NCBI RefSeq assembly: GCF_965656765.1
Contig: NZ_CBFHLV010000001.1
Span: 1-64,000 of the forward strand
DNA length: 64,000 nucleotides
From: Marivita sp965656765
GTDB lineage: Bacteria; Pseudomonadota; Alphaproteobacteria; Rhodobacterales; Rhodobacteraceae
Reading direction: 5' to 3'
The position numbers were made by a program, and so were the translations under genes. Numbering within the stretch: position 1 is the first letter of the stretch; each line of letters opens with the position of its first letter. The notes under the pieces are model-generated. The model made no database searches and was not told where the DNA came from. It saw only the letters and a program-made list of their open reading frames with translations. This document shows, piece by piece, positions 25,450 to 34,522 of this stretch.

Positions 25450-26733
25450 TTAGACATACCAAATCCCGTCTGCGATTTCCCCGGCGACATTTTGATAATT
25501 TTCCGTACTCTCAGAGAAATACTGCAACATCTCAGCCCGGCTCAGCCCGGCGTCTTGCTGATTACTCCAGAAATCAAAGCCAGCCTGATCCGGCACTCTG
25601 TCCAACACATTCTCGTAAAGCAAGGTCAGGAATGCGAGGTCAGAGAGCGTAGTAGGATCGCCGTATTGCGTCGCAAATTCCTCGGACTGCATGAAGTATT
25701 CGGCCATCGTCACCAGATCAACGTTGCCAGCATCAAAGTTGCCGATCCAAAAGCCAAGCCCCTCTGCGTCAGGTGTTCTGTCAAACGCGGCTTGATACAG
25801 ACGATATGCCTGCCCGGCGTTGCCGTCAGTGTCAAAGGCAAGCCACCCACCGATCAAGTCGACCCGCTCAATGTTAATCAGCGTATCGATCCTTTCCGGG
25901 CGATACTGTTCTTGAAAGGTGATCCGGCCATCGTCAAAGACTTCAATGATAAACCCGTTCAAAGGGCCTTTTGCATCAAAAACATCGAGGCCCGGACCGC
26001 CAGTCAATGTCTGCGAATTCGGCACATCGTTGGAAAAGGTCATGCCCGTCGGATTGGGCACAGGATCCGGTTGCGGATCGGGCTGCGGTACGGGATCTGG
26101 AACCGGTACAGGATCAGGGACCACACTGCTTTGAGGGTTGATCGAAAAACGGTAGTCTACATCCCTGTAAGCTTCATCGTCATCATCATCAGAATCGATG
26201 TATTCGACATGTATCCCCAACACCTGCACGACAACGGGACCTCCCGTCAGGGTCCAAACCGCTTCCGCACCGGAGAATTTGTTAACGGAGTAAACAGCGT
26301 CCTCCAAATCCAGGCCTGGGTCGATTGGGATGAGATCGTCATCATCATCAAAAACTCCACCCACGGGTGTATTGTTTAAGTCCTGAAAAATATTGGCGTA
26401 TTCGCCCCCGCCCCATAGTCCGACCAAGGCGCCCTCAACCTTGGACACCCCGCTGACCGGAATGAAAAAGACATAGTTGTTGAATTCACCGACGGTATCG
26501 CCGTTGAAATTCACCCGAACCGTCTGCAACTCATATGGATCGAAGGTGAAAAAGTCGCTGATGTCGGTGGAAAATACACCCTCATCCGGGGCCTCACTTG
26601 CCGGAAGCCCTACAGAATCGAACCGGAAAAAGTTGGAAGAGAACGGGCCGGGATACCCGCTTCCCGAAAATGCCAATGTGTTTAAATCTGTTGCTGTGCC
26701 AATTGTATCATTTGTGAAAACCGAATCTGCCAT
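25450..26733 (-). CDS. DUF4214 domain protein, probably exported
   Basis: The 427-residue protein has an acidic beta-rich N-terminal half with Asp runs (FDDDDD and SDDDDDE), a PDPVPQPDPQPDP linker near residues 210-228, an RTX-like segment (GGPGLDVFDA) and a C-terminal DUF4214 domain (AAFDRTPDAEGLGFW, NVLDRVPDQAGFDFW). The order linker-RTX-DUF4214 repeats that of the protein at the start of the window, so the two are paralogues in their C-terminal parts. There is no classical signal peptide; type I or another route would be needed for export. The Asp-rich loops may bind calcium. Function is unknown. Confidence 0.82.
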   Translation of the reverse strand: MADSVFTNDTIGTATDLNTLAFSGSGYPGPFSSNFFRFDSVGLPASEAPDEGVFSTDISDFFTFDPYELQTVRVNFNGDTVGEFNNYVFFIPVSGVSKVEGALVGLWGGGEYANIFQDLNNTPVGGVFDDDDDLIPIDPGLDLEDAVYSVNKFSGAEAVWTLTGGPVVVQVLGIHVEYIDSDDDDDEAYRDVDYRFSINPQSSVVPDPVPVPDPVPQPDPQPDPVPNPTGMTFSNDVPNSQTLTGGPGLDVFDAKGPLNGFIIEVFDDGRITFQEQYRPERIDTLINIERVDLIGGWLAFDTDGNAGQAYRLYQAAFDRTPDAEGLGFWIGNFDAGNVDLVTMAEYFMQSEEFATQYGDPTTLSDLAFLTLLYENVLDRVPDQAGFDFWSNQQDAGLSRAEMLQYFSESTENYQNVAGEIADGIWYV

Positions 26734-26841
26734 AAGTCCCCCTTAGGCACAAAACCTAGCCGGTCTCTATTTCACATCTATACACTTAACATAATCCCAA
26801 AGCATCAAATACTTCGGAAAAGTCCGGCCTGACCGCTCTTC

Positions 26842-27036
26842 CTATGATGTTGCGTTCCACGGCAGCAGATCATCGACACGGTTGATTTTGTAGTCTGGGA
26901 TGCGGGCCAGCGTGTCGGTGGGCCATGTTTACGGGTCGACGCCATTCAGCTTGGCTGTTTCGATCAGGGTGTATGCAATGGCGGCAGCGCGACCGCCGGT
27001 CTGTGATCCCACGAACAGGTAGCTTTTTTGCGCCCG
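26842..27036 (-). mobile_element. IS66-family transposase remnant
   Basis: The minus strand encodes the C-terminal end of an IS66 TnpC transposase, reading KSYLFVGSQTGGRAAAIAYT, then IETAKLNGVDP, then ARIPDYKINRVDDLLPWNA before a TAG. A TAA stop interrupts the frame between NGVDP and TWPTD, and the rest of the transposase is missing. No terminal repeats are visible. It is a decayed fragment. The remaining bases to 27138 hold nothing I recognise. Confidence 0.85.
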
Positions 27037-27138
27037 ATGGCTCCCGTTGCTAGCGCTGGGGCACTAAACTGGGGCATTTTCTGACCAAGGGTATCGCGGG
27101 TGGATGAGAGGTCGATACCAAACAGGATCGAGGGAAAC

Positions 27139-27213
27139 TGGCTGGGGTGGTAGGATTCGAACCTACGGTACGCAGTACCAAAAACTGTTGCCTTACCACT
27201 TGGCTACACCCCA
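27139..27213 (-). tRNA. tRNA-Gln (UUG anticodon)
   Basis: The minus strand folds as a 75-nt tRNA beginning TGGGGTGTAGCC, with D-loop AGTGGTAA, anticodon loop TTTTGGT (anticodon TTG), T arm GTAGG-TTCGAAT-CCTAC, acceptor end CACCCCA-G and an encoded CCA. The anticodon stem has one A-C mismatch at its outer pair. UUG reads glutamine CAA/CAG codons. It lies at the edge of the rearranged patch to its left, as tRNA genes often do. Confidence 0.96.
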
Positions 27214-27277
27214 ACCGTGCGGGCGTATTTACGCCGCTACGGTGGCGGGATCAAGACCCCAAAAACCGAAAATTCAC

Positions 27278-28645
27278 TTACTCTTCCTGCGCGTCTTTCT
27301 TGAGCAGATCTTCATCCTGTTTTTCCGCGCGTTCCGTGGCAACGATGCGCTCTAATTCCTTGTCCATAGCCGCTTCGACATCCCCAATGTTTGCGGTTGC
27401 AGCGGCCACCACAGCCGCATCTGACTGACGATTTGTACTGGTGGCAGTAGGCATGGGGGGATTGAGAGGCACGGTGGATTCGTCACCAATGCCCACAACG
27501 CGCAACGTGGTCTCAGGCATGATGATACCCGCGTGATCAAACGCGCCCATGCACAGGCGCCATGCCTCGCTCCGGGCCTTGAGGAAACTGGTTTCGTGTT
27601 GCCTGATCCAACCAGCAACTTGGAGGATCACCGCACTGTCGCCCAAGTCTTCGATCCAGACCGCAGGTGCGGGTTCACGGATCACAAAGGGCAAAGATGA
27701 CACCGTCTGAAGCGCCAGATCCTGAGCGCGTGCGAGATCAGTATCATATGCAACACCAAGACTGATTACAAAGCGGCGTTCGTCGTTCCGCGTATAGTTC
27801 ACGATGCGGCTTTTGAACACGGTCGCATTGGGAATGCGAATGTGATTCCCATCAAAGCTCAGCAAAATGGTGGCGCGACTGGTCAAGCGGATGACCTTGC
27901 CGATATCGCCCTCAATCTCGACCTGATCGTTTGGGCGAAACGGCTGGCGGATCGACAGCATAATGGATGCGATAAAGTTTTCCACGGTGTCGCGCACAGC
28001 GAAACCGATGGCGAGGCCGATGATCCCCGCTGCACCTAAAATCGTGGACAAGAGAGCCGCCGCGCCCAAAATATCCAGCGCGATCACCAACCCGCCCAAG
28101 ATAAAGGCGATACGGATCACCTGACGGTAGATATCGGCGATGAACGCGTTTGGGGCCAGCCTGTCCCACGGACGCCGCATGCGCGCGATTAGGAACCCAA
28201 CCATTACCACTAGGGCAAAGGCGGCAATCGCAATACCGGCAAGAGGCAGGTAGTTGATAAACTGTTCTGATCGGGCGCGGAATCTCTCAAGCGCAGGGTC
28301 AAGGCGCCGAACCACATCGGTGGTTTCCTGCACCCGGTTTTCAATTGTCACCACACCTTCGACGCGGCCTGCAATTTCATTCAATCGCGTCACGGCAGGA
28401 CCATCCAAAGCAGTGCCCCGCAACATGACGATGCCGGAATTCACCGTGACGGTGACATCTTCGTATCCATCCAATTCAGTCAGAATTTCGCGAATGCGTC
28501 TGGCGATGGCAGCGTCCTGACCGGCACTGTCATTTACGGTAATCGTCCCGGTGGGCTGATCACTGGTCTGCGCCGCCAGCCAACTGCCCGTGAGGAACAG
28601 AGCTGACATACTCAGGACGAAAACCAGGCGAAAAAACAGGAGCAT
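27278..28645 (-). CDS. BON-domain mechanosensitive ion channel (MscS family)
   Basis: The 455-residue protein has a signal peptide (about 1-26), a periplasmic BON domain (about 30-105, with VTVTVNSGIVMLRG), three or so membrane helices between 130 and 240, and the MscS pore and beta domains (GLAIGFAVRDTVENFIAS, then IRQPFRPNDQVEIEGDIGKV). A C-terminal tail is charged. I chose the ATG at 28645 because it begins the signal peptide; an upstream ATG adds 56 residues with no family match. MscS channels release solutes on osmotic downshock; the BON domain may contact membrane or envelope. Confidence 0.9.
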   Translation of the reverse strand: MLLFFRLVFVLSMSALFLTGSWLAAQTSDQPTGTITVNDSAGQDAAIARRIREILTELDGYEDVTVTVNSGIVMLRGTALDGPAVTRLNEIAGRVEGVVTIENRVQETTDVVRRLDPALERFRARSEQFINYLPLAGIAIAAFALVVMVGFLIARMRRPWDRLAPNAFIADIYRQVIRIAFILGGLVIALDILGAAALLSTILGAAGIIGLAIGFAVRDTVENFIASIMLSIRQPFRPNDQVEIEGDIGKVIRLTSRATILLSFDGNHIRIPNATVFKSRIVNYTRNDERRFVISLGVAYDTDLARAQDLALQTVSSLPFVIREPAPAVWIEDLGDSAVILQVAGWIRQHETSFLKARSEAWRLCMGAFDHAGIIMPETTLRVVGIGDESTVPLNPPMPTATSTNRQSDAAVVAAATANIGDVEAAMDKELERIVATERAEKQDEDLLKKDAQEE

Positions 28646-28691
28646 GACGTCGACATTGCGCGACAGGTTGGCGTGTTTCAAGTGCCGTGAC

Positions 28692-29711
28692 TTAACCTTG
28701 GGCAAACACACCGGATTCTGGCATGTCCAGGCTGGCAAGATTATGCCCCATCTTTGAGGACCATAACATATGCTGCCCGCGTCCAGACCGTTTGGCGGCA
28801 TAAAGGGCCACATCCGCGTAGTCCATCAATGTTTCCGGGTCGACACGCACATTTGCAAGCGGCACAGCGATACCAATACTGGCGCCGATCATCGCAGTTT
28901 GGCCCTCGACTTCCATTGGTTCAGAAACTTGCCGGATGATTGACAAAGACAGATCATTCAAGCGCATTTGATCCGTCAGCCCTGGACAGATGACCACGAA
29001 CTCATCGCCGCCAAGTCGGACCAAAAGATCGTCCTTCCGGGTTAAGCCACGCATAATTGACGCCACGCGTTTGAGAACGGCGTCACCAACCGAATGACCC
29101 ATCGTGTCGTTCACCTGTTTGAAACGGTCCAAATCCATTTGCAAAACAGCGTATTCAGTATCGGATTGTCCCAATCGGTCCAAGGCAGCATTTAGCGCTC
29201 GGCGGTTGTGCAGGCCTGTCAGACCATCGGTCATCGCCTCGGTTTCTGCCGCGAGGCGTGCGCCGTTCAGCCTCGAATTTAGACTAAAGGACGCAGCCAT
29301 CGCGCCTGATTTGGCCTCTTGCAGGAACAGCAATTCCATCACCAGATCGCTTGACGCAAAGTCTTGTGCCGTCAAGCCAAAACGCTGCACCGCATCGACG
29401 ACGGCAATCCCAAATGAGAGATCAAGAATAAGACCCTTGGCGTGATCATCCAAAACCAAAGCCCTGAATTGGATTTGAGGCTCTGATCGCAGCGCAAGGC
29501 GCAAAACCTGACCACTGTATCCCCGGAGCTCAGCCATACCAGAAGGTCGGTTTGATCCAATGATTTCAAACCCTTCAAGAAATCGAACACCCAGAAGGTC
29601 GCCCACCCCAAATTTTGCAATACTGGATCCCACTTGCGTGACATGCCCGGTCTTGCCAACACAAATGTGAAACGGGCGCAGCTGCGCCAAAAGATCAAAC
29701 GCTGATATCAT
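28692..29711 (-). CDS. H-NOX-associated domain diguanylate cyclase
   Basis: The 339-residue protein starts with an H-NOX-associated (HNOBA) PAS-like region (about 1-125), then a short helical linker, then a GGDEF domain. The catalytic GGDEF motif is intact at 234-238 and an inhibitory-site RxxD (R225, D228) precedes it by five residues, so it should make and be product-inhibited by cyclic di-GMP. Its start overlaps the H-NOX gene stop by ATGA-type coupling, so the two proteins almost certainly act as a pair. NO sensing is the usual job of such pairs, but see the partner's lost heme residues. Confidence 0.92.
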   Translation of the reverse strand: MISAFDLLAQLRPFHICVGKTGHVTQVGSSIAKFGVGDLLGVRFLEGFEIIGSNRPSGMAELRGYSGQVLRLALRSEPQIQFRALVLDDHAKGLILDLSFGIAVVDAVQRFGLTAQDFASSDLVMELLFLQEAKSGAMAASFSLNSRLNGARLAAETEAMTDGLTGLHNRRALNAALDRLGQSDTEYAVLQMDLDRFKQVNDTMGHSVGDAVLKRVASIMRGLTRKDDLLVRLGGDEFVVICPGLTDQMRLNDLSLSIIRQVSEPMEVEGQTAMIGASIGIAVPLANVRVDPETLMDYADVALYAAKRSGRGQHMLWSSKMGHNLASLDMPESGVFAQG

Positions 29712-30307
29712 ATCGTTGCCGTCTCGGCAGCGCTGGCAAGGGTGAAGCCGCGATCATCAGCAAAGGCAGCTTCGATCACATTCACCTCAATCACTTCGGC
29801 AGTATCACGCGTGCCGCAATGCTCTAACACTGCCAAAGTGCCGTAGTCGTCCGACATCGCACGCAGCAACCCGACTAGGACATGCCCAAAGCCCATTGGA
29901 TGCCCCTGACATGTTATGCTGAAGTGTTCTGGAATCGGCTCTTGTACGTGGATCTTGGGCAATTCGAGGCCCGAAACAGCCAATCGCGTCCGCCCCGGCA
30001 AATCATTGAGGCTATGAAGCAGTTCGGAAAACGTATCGCCCCCAAACCGCATTAACCGCCGGATCGAGGCATGATTTTGATGGGTTATCAGGTAAGCGCC
30101 GATGTCTTCGAGGATAACCGCTTCTGGCCTGTCCAACGCAAGTTCGCACCCATGCAGGAGTTTGGGAAAATAGCTGGCGTCGTATTGGAGCATCGCCTCG
30201 AACGAGGTGATTTCCAATTCGGACAGAGCAATGGCTTTTGCCCAAGCGTCTTGCCCGAACCCGTCCGAAACGAACGCTTCAACCGTACGAAAGATCAATC
30301 CATGCAT
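29708..30307 (-). CDS. H-NOX-fold protein without heme-binding residues
   Basis: The 199-residue protein has the H-NOX start MHGLIFRTVEAFV and the full-length domain through GFGHVLVGLLRAM. The proximal heme histidine, found in the N-L-D-x-L-H motif, is replaced by P104 (SLNDLP). The propionate-binding YxSxR motif reads CxGxP at 133-137. All four canonical heme-contact residues are therefore absent. The fold and operon with a HNOBA-GGDEF cyclase are kept, so the gene looks selected rather than decayed. It may sense something other than NO, or regulate the cyclase constitutively. Confidence 0.85.
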   Translation of the reverse strand: MHGLIFRTVEAFVSDGFGQDAWAKAIALSELEITSFEAMLQYDASYFPKLLHGCELALDRPEAVILEDIGAYLITHQNHASIRRLMRFGGDTFSELLHSLNDLPGRTRLAVSGLELPKIHVQEPIPEHFSITCQGHPMGFGHVLVGLLRAMSDDYGTLAVLEHCGTRDTAEVIEVNVIEAAFADDRGFTLASAAETATI

Positions 30308-30375
30308 AAGCTACGCCTTTGACTTGGGACGCAGCCTGCCATGACGATCTTAACAATCAGCAAACCTATAAGTAT

Positions 30376-31935
30376 TTAGAAATCGGTCGGCGCGCCGCCT
30401 TCGGCTTTTCGACGTTCTACAAAGGCTGCCAATTCCTCGTGAATGGCGACATCCATTGGAGGTGGCTGGTATTCCTCAAGAATCGCCTTGTAGGTCACGT
30501 GGGCGCGTTCCGCAGTCCAGACGCTTCCAGCGGCTTCCCAGGCTTCGTAGTTTTTCCAGTCAGACAGGAAAGGTTGATAAAACGCAGTTGTATAGCGTTC
30601 TTGGGTGTGTTTCGTCCCAAAGAAATGGCCATTGCTGCCAACCTCGCGGATCGCCTCCAAACCCAAACCGTCATCACTGACGTCGCAAATCGCAGGGTCC
30701 AGATAGCGGATCATTTGCTGGATGATCTCGCAATCCATGACGAATTTCTCTGGGCTCGCGATCAACCCACCCTCGAGCCAGCCTGCCGCGTGATAAACCA
30801 TGTTGGTGCCCGACTGAATCGCGGCCCAAAGACTATGTTCGGTCTCCCACATTGCCTGACCATCCGGGACATTTGCTGCGCAGACACCCGAAGACCGCAA
30901 CGGCAGGCCATAAAACCGCGCCATTTGACCCGTCATCTGGGTCGCGCGCATGTATTCGGGTGTCCCAAACGCTGGCGCGCCAGATTTCATGTCAACGTTC
31001 GAAGTAAATGTCCCAATAGCACAGGGCGTCCCAGGGCGGACTATTTGGGCAAGCACAATCGCGCTCAGACCTTCGGCCAGCGATTGAGCCACGGCACCCG
31101 CCATTGTCACCGGAGCCATCGCGCCGGCCAAAGTAAACGGCGTGACGATACAGCCCTGCCCGCGTGCAGCACATCTCATCCAACCGTCCATCATGGGATA
31201 GTCATGCTTCAACGGTGATGTCGAATTGATGTTGGTATACATGCGCGGGCTGGCGTCGAATTCCTCATGTGTCAGGCCACCGGCGATCCGCACCATCTCC
31301 ATCACGTCTTCGACCCGTTCTTTGCCAAGCGAATAGGCGTGCGCGACTTTGTCGGTCAGCGTCAGCTTGTCGTACAGAACATCCAAATGCCGGACACTGG
31401 CATGCACGTCTACTGGTTCAACCGGATAGCCACCAACGAAGTGGATGCAGTTAAAATATTGCGAGAGTTTAAGAAAATTGCGGCACATCTCGCGGGTGCC
31501 GGGTACCTTGCGGCCAACATCCATATCCCAATAGTTCGGTGGGGACGACACGTTGCCAAACAGGATATGACCATCGCCAACAGTGATCCGTCGATCCGGG
31601 TTGCGCGGAGTAATCGTGAACGAATCCGGTGCCTTACGCACCCATTCCATGACAAAGTCGCGGTCCATCCGAACGTTTTCACCAGTCACGGTACAACCGG
31701 CATCGCGCAGGATTTGAACTGCCTTGGGGTTCAGAAACTCGATTCCCAACTCCTCGAGGATCGTCATCGCCGTGTCGTGGATACGTTGCACGCCATCTTC
31801 GTTCAATGGCTCGGTTGGGCGGTCAATATTGACCGGCAGGGTCCAAGGCAATTGTTCGATCACCGAAGTTCCGCGGCGCACAGCGTGACCGGAACGGCCC
31901 CCGCTACGGCGTTTGCGTGTGATGGTTTCGGTCAT
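30376..31935 (-). CDS. MttB-family (trimethylamine methyltransferase-like) protein
   Basis: The 519-residue protein belongs to the trimethylamine/glycine-betaine corrinoid methyltransferase superfamily, with the barrel segments LGIEFLNPKAVQIL near 65, RDAGCTV near 80 and GTPEYMRATQMTGQMARFYG around 335. There is no in-frame amber codon, so it is a non-pyrrolysine member. These proteins demethylate quaternary or tertiary amines onto a corrinoid protein. No corrinoid-binding partner or reductive activator lies nearby. It is separated from the H-NOX gene by 68 bases. The methyl donor is unknown. Confidence 0.88.
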   Translation of the reverse strand: MTETITRKRRSGGRSGHAVRRGTSVIEQLPWTLPVNIDRPTEPLNEDGVQRIHDTAMTILEELGIEFLNPKAVQILRDAGCTVTGENVRMDRDFVMEWVRKAPDSFTITPRNPDRRITVGDGHILFGNVSSPPNYWDMDVGRKVPGTREMCRNFLKLSQYFNCIHFVGGYPVEPVDVHASVRHLDVLYDKLTLTDKVAHAYSLGKERVEDVMEMVRIAGGLTHEEFDASPRMYTNINSTSPLKHDYPMMDGWMRCAARGQGCIVTPFTLAGAMAPVTMAGAVAQSLAEGLSAIVLAQIVRPGTPCAIGTFTSNVDMKSGAPAFGTPEYMRATQMTGQMARFYGLPLRSSGVCAANVPDGQAMWETEHSLWAAIQSGTNMVYHAAGWLEGGLIASPEKFVMDCEIIQQMIRYLDPAICDVSDDGLGLEAIREVGSNGHFFGTKHTQERYTTAFYQPFLSDWKNYEAWEAAGSVWTAERAHVTYKAILEEYQPPPMDVAIHEELAAFVERRKAEGGAPTDF

Positions 31936-31982
31936 GGAAAACCTCCTGCGTTGCCCCTTTAGCTAGGCCTCACAGAGAGAGC

Positions 31983-32735
31983 TTATCCTGTCGGAACACG
32001 ACGATTTCCGTCGCTTTTGGGTCTCGCACCAAGTTCGTCCAGGCCGATCCAAGCCGGCAAATGCCCAATGTCTGGCAAAACCACATCGGCATGTGGGGCA
32101 AGCACCGGTGCTTCGGCCAAGCCGGTCAAAACAGCCACGGTCAACATCCCAGCTGTGCGTCCGGCAATCAGGTCGTGTGTGCTGTCCCCGACCATGACGG
32201 CGCGGTGCGGATGCACACCAATCGCGTCACAAAAAGCCAGCAGTTGCCCGGGTGCGGGTTTCGCGCCAAAACCGCTGTCAGACCCGGCAACAAAGGCAAA
32301 TCGATCCCGAATTCCCGCCTCTTCCAGATGGGACAATGCAGGTCTCTCGGCATCATTTGTAGCCACGCCAAGACATAAGTCGTGGGCAAGAAAGTGGTCC
32401 AGCAAAGGAGCCAACGGCACCGCTTCAGCCATCGGGGCAGATTCGGCCTCATTGTTGATGAGCGTGAACAATTGCGTGCGTGAGAGCTCGGGAAATTCTG
32501 GCGACAACGTATCGACTAGATCATCTGGCGTGCCCGCTATCACAAAACTGTCGGGTGAAAAGCGTGCCTGCTCGACGTCAAATCCGATCAGATCTCCCAA
32601 CTTGCGCGCGCGGGACGTTTCGCCATTGGCCAATCGCACCAACAGATTGGCCGCCCAGACACTCCAAGTCGCGTCAAAGTCGAACAGAGTTCCATCCTTG
32701 TCGAACAGGATCGCCCCAACGTCGCGGCGGGTCAT
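31983..32735 (-). CDS. HAD-family phosphatase (phosphoglycolate phosphatase-like)
   Basis: The 250-residue protein has HAD motif I (LFDKDGTLFDFD, residues 9-20), motif II in GVATND and motif III/IV in MVGDSTHDLIAG. The cap domain between residues 20 and 95 is of the small alpha-helical type. Members dephosphorylate phosphoglycolate, sugar phosphates or nucleotides. Its start overlaps the DUF3572 gene by 4 bases. The specific substrate cannot be told. Confidence 0.88.
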   Translation of the reverse strand: MTRRDVGAILFDKDGTLFDFDATWSVWAANLLVRLANGETSRARKLGDLIGFDVEQARFSPDSFVIAGTPDDLVDTLSPEFPELSRTQLFTLINNEAESAPMAEAVPLAPLLDHFLAHDLCLGVATNDAERPALSHLEEAGIRDRFAFVAGSDSGFGAKPAPGQLLAFCDAIGVHPHRAVMVGDSTHDLIAGRTAGMLTVAVLTGLAEAPVLAPHADVVLPDIGHLPAWIGLDELGARPKSDGNRRVPTG

Positions 32736-33016
32736 GTCCAGTGCACCTGTTGACCACTTGGCAACGCAGCACGCGCCTGTATCAGCCGATCATAGGGAAT
32801 ATCCTCATTGTCGCAAAAGGCGATCACCCACGCGTCGTCCATCATTAGGAAATCAAGCACTGACGCCTGAAATTCAGGGTTTCCAACACCTTCGCGAAAC
32901 GCTGTCTCATCGGCACCGGTCGACCCCATGAACACGGGCAAAAGATCATCATTTCCGGCCAGCCAAATTATGGCCTTCAGCGCGATCTGCTCGGCTGCAT
33001 CCTTAGAAAGCGTCAT
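32732..33016 (-). CDS. DUF3572 family protein
   Basis: This 94-residue protein matches the small alphaproteobacterial DUF3572 family, with ALKAIIWLAGNDDLLPVFM near the start and VIAFCDNEDIPYDRLIQA near the end. I chose the ATG at 33016 because the family starts there; the frame extends upstream without support. It is the first gene of the pair with the HAD phosphatase and is transcribed divergently from the PleD-like gene across 90 bases. Function is unknown. Confidence 0.85.
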   Translation of the reverse strand: MTLSKDAAEQIALKAIIWLAGNDDLLPVFMGSTGADETAFREGVGNPEFQASVLDFLMMDDAWVIAFCDNEDIPYDRLIQARAALPSGQQVHWT

Positions 33017-33106
33017 TTTTAGATATTTCCCACACTCTTTTTTAACCAATAGCGGCAATGAATTGGTGAGCAAAGTCATAACGCTTGAAGTTACGCGGAG
33101 CTGTCT

Positions 33107-34522
33107 GTGTCCGGTCATATCCTTATTATCGACGCGCTGTCCAACCGCCGCATTCAAATGCGCGCAAATCTGGACATCGCTGCATACGCCGTCGATCTGG
33201 CCGAGTCGCGGCAGGATGGTCTGACCCAGATCCACCAAAACCCACCAGACGTGGTGATTGTCGCCGACGACCTTCCCGGTCTGCGCCTTAGGCACTTCTG
33301 CAAAGTGCTGCGCGCCCATACGCGCACACAGCTGACATCGATTGTGGTCGCCGTGTCCAACGAAAACCACTCTGCACGAGTCAGCGCCCTTATCGCCGGC
33401 GCACATGACGTGATTGATTACAGGTCTGATCCAGCAGACCTGAGGGCGCGGTTGCGTAGCTTTATGCGGGCCAAGCAATCGACCGAAGACACACGCCGCG
33501 ATACCCATGTCGCCGCAACAGCCGGTCTTGCCGAAGCAGCACCAGAATTCACACCGCAAACCATTGTGACCTTTGTGCCATCGAACATCAGTTACGATGT
33601 AGCAACCTGCATAGCCGGGCTATCTGACGACGCCGGGTTCCAGACAAGGCTACTTTCGCCACAAGACACACATCGCCAGCAGGATCACGACACCGATGTC
33701 TATGTACTGTTTGAGACAGGCCCAACGACTGTTGCCCGTGATCTTTTGGGAGCGTTGCTTTCACATCCGGCCAGCCGCCACAGCCGTATTTTGTTTGCCA
33801 CAGATACCACCAGTGCAAAGGCATCGCCGCTTGATCTAGGGGCCCATGATCAAGTGCCCCTTTCCGTATCCCCAGCGGAACTGGCCTTGCGCATTCGACG
33901 CCTCGCCCGGCGTAAGCATGATGCGGACCGCGCGCGCAAAGCCACTACAGAGCTTGGGGTAAAAGCCTACAAAGATGACCTGACCGGCCTCAACAACCGC
34001 GCCGCGATGAAGGAATACCTTCTTAAGATCGACAGGGCATTGGCAAATCGTCCCAGACCTATGGCGTTGCTAATTGCGGACGTAGACCACTTTAAGACCA
34101 TCAACGACAACCACGGCCATACGGCAGGTGATGACATCCTTTCGCTTATCGCGTCGATCCTGAAAACCAACCTAAGGGATGGCGATTTCATTGCACGCTA
34201 CGGAGGTGAGGAATTTCTGATCGTGTTGCCAAATGTTGGCCCATCACAGGCACGCAGCGTGGCACAAAGACTGCGCAACGCGGTAGCGGCCAATCCAAAG
34301 TCTGTTGAGGACGGCACCCATGTCAGAGCAACGATCAGTATCGGTGTCGCTCTTGCAAGCCGCACCGAACGGTTGTCCACGAAAGACCTGATGCGCGCGG
34401 CTGACAATGCGCTTTATCTGGCCAAGGCGAACGGGCGTAACCGTATCGAAGTGGCAACTCATCGCGATGTCGAGGCGCAACATGTGCATCGATCAATCAA
34501 AGTGACGCGCCAAATCGTTTAG
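33107..34522 (+). CDS. PleD-like diguanylate cyclase with degenerate receiver
   Basis: The 471-residue protein has the PleD layout: receiver (1-120), a second receiver-like adaptor (about 150-270) and a GGDEF domain. The active-site motif is GGEEF at 366-370 and an RxxD inhibitory site (R357, D360) lies five residues before. In the first receiver, the position of the phospho-accepting Asp is A53 (followed by D54, D55, L, P, G) and the conserved Lys is D108. Phosphorylation in the usual way is therefore unlikely. Cyclic di-GMP synthesis should be intact. Confidence 0.9.
   Translation: MSGHILIIDALSNRRIQMRANLDIAAYAVDLAESRQDGLTQIHQNPPDVVIVADDLPGLRLRHFCKVLRAHTRTQLTSIVVAVSNENHSARVSALIAGAHDVIDYRSDPADLRARLRSFMRAKQSTEDTRRDTHVAATAGLAEAAPEFTPQTIVTFVPSNISYDVATCIAGLSDDAGFQTRLLSPQDTHRQQDHDTDVYVLFETGPTTVARDLLGALLSHPASRHSRILFATDTTSAKASPLDLGAHDQVPLSVSPAELALRIRRLARRKHDADRARKATTELGVKAYKDDLTGLNNRAAMKEYLLKIDRALANRPRPMALLIADVDHFKTINDNHGHTAGDDILSLIASILKTNLRDGDFIARYGGEEFLIVLPNVGPSQARSVAQRLRNAVAANPKSVEDGTHVRATISIGVALASRTERLSTKDLMRAADNALYLAKANGRNRIEVATHRDVEAQHVHRSIKVTRQIV

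Noticed and set aside
27001..27138. Possible second insertion-sequence end before tRNA-Gln
   Set aside because: No inverted repeat or transposase frame could be found beyond the IS66 fragment.
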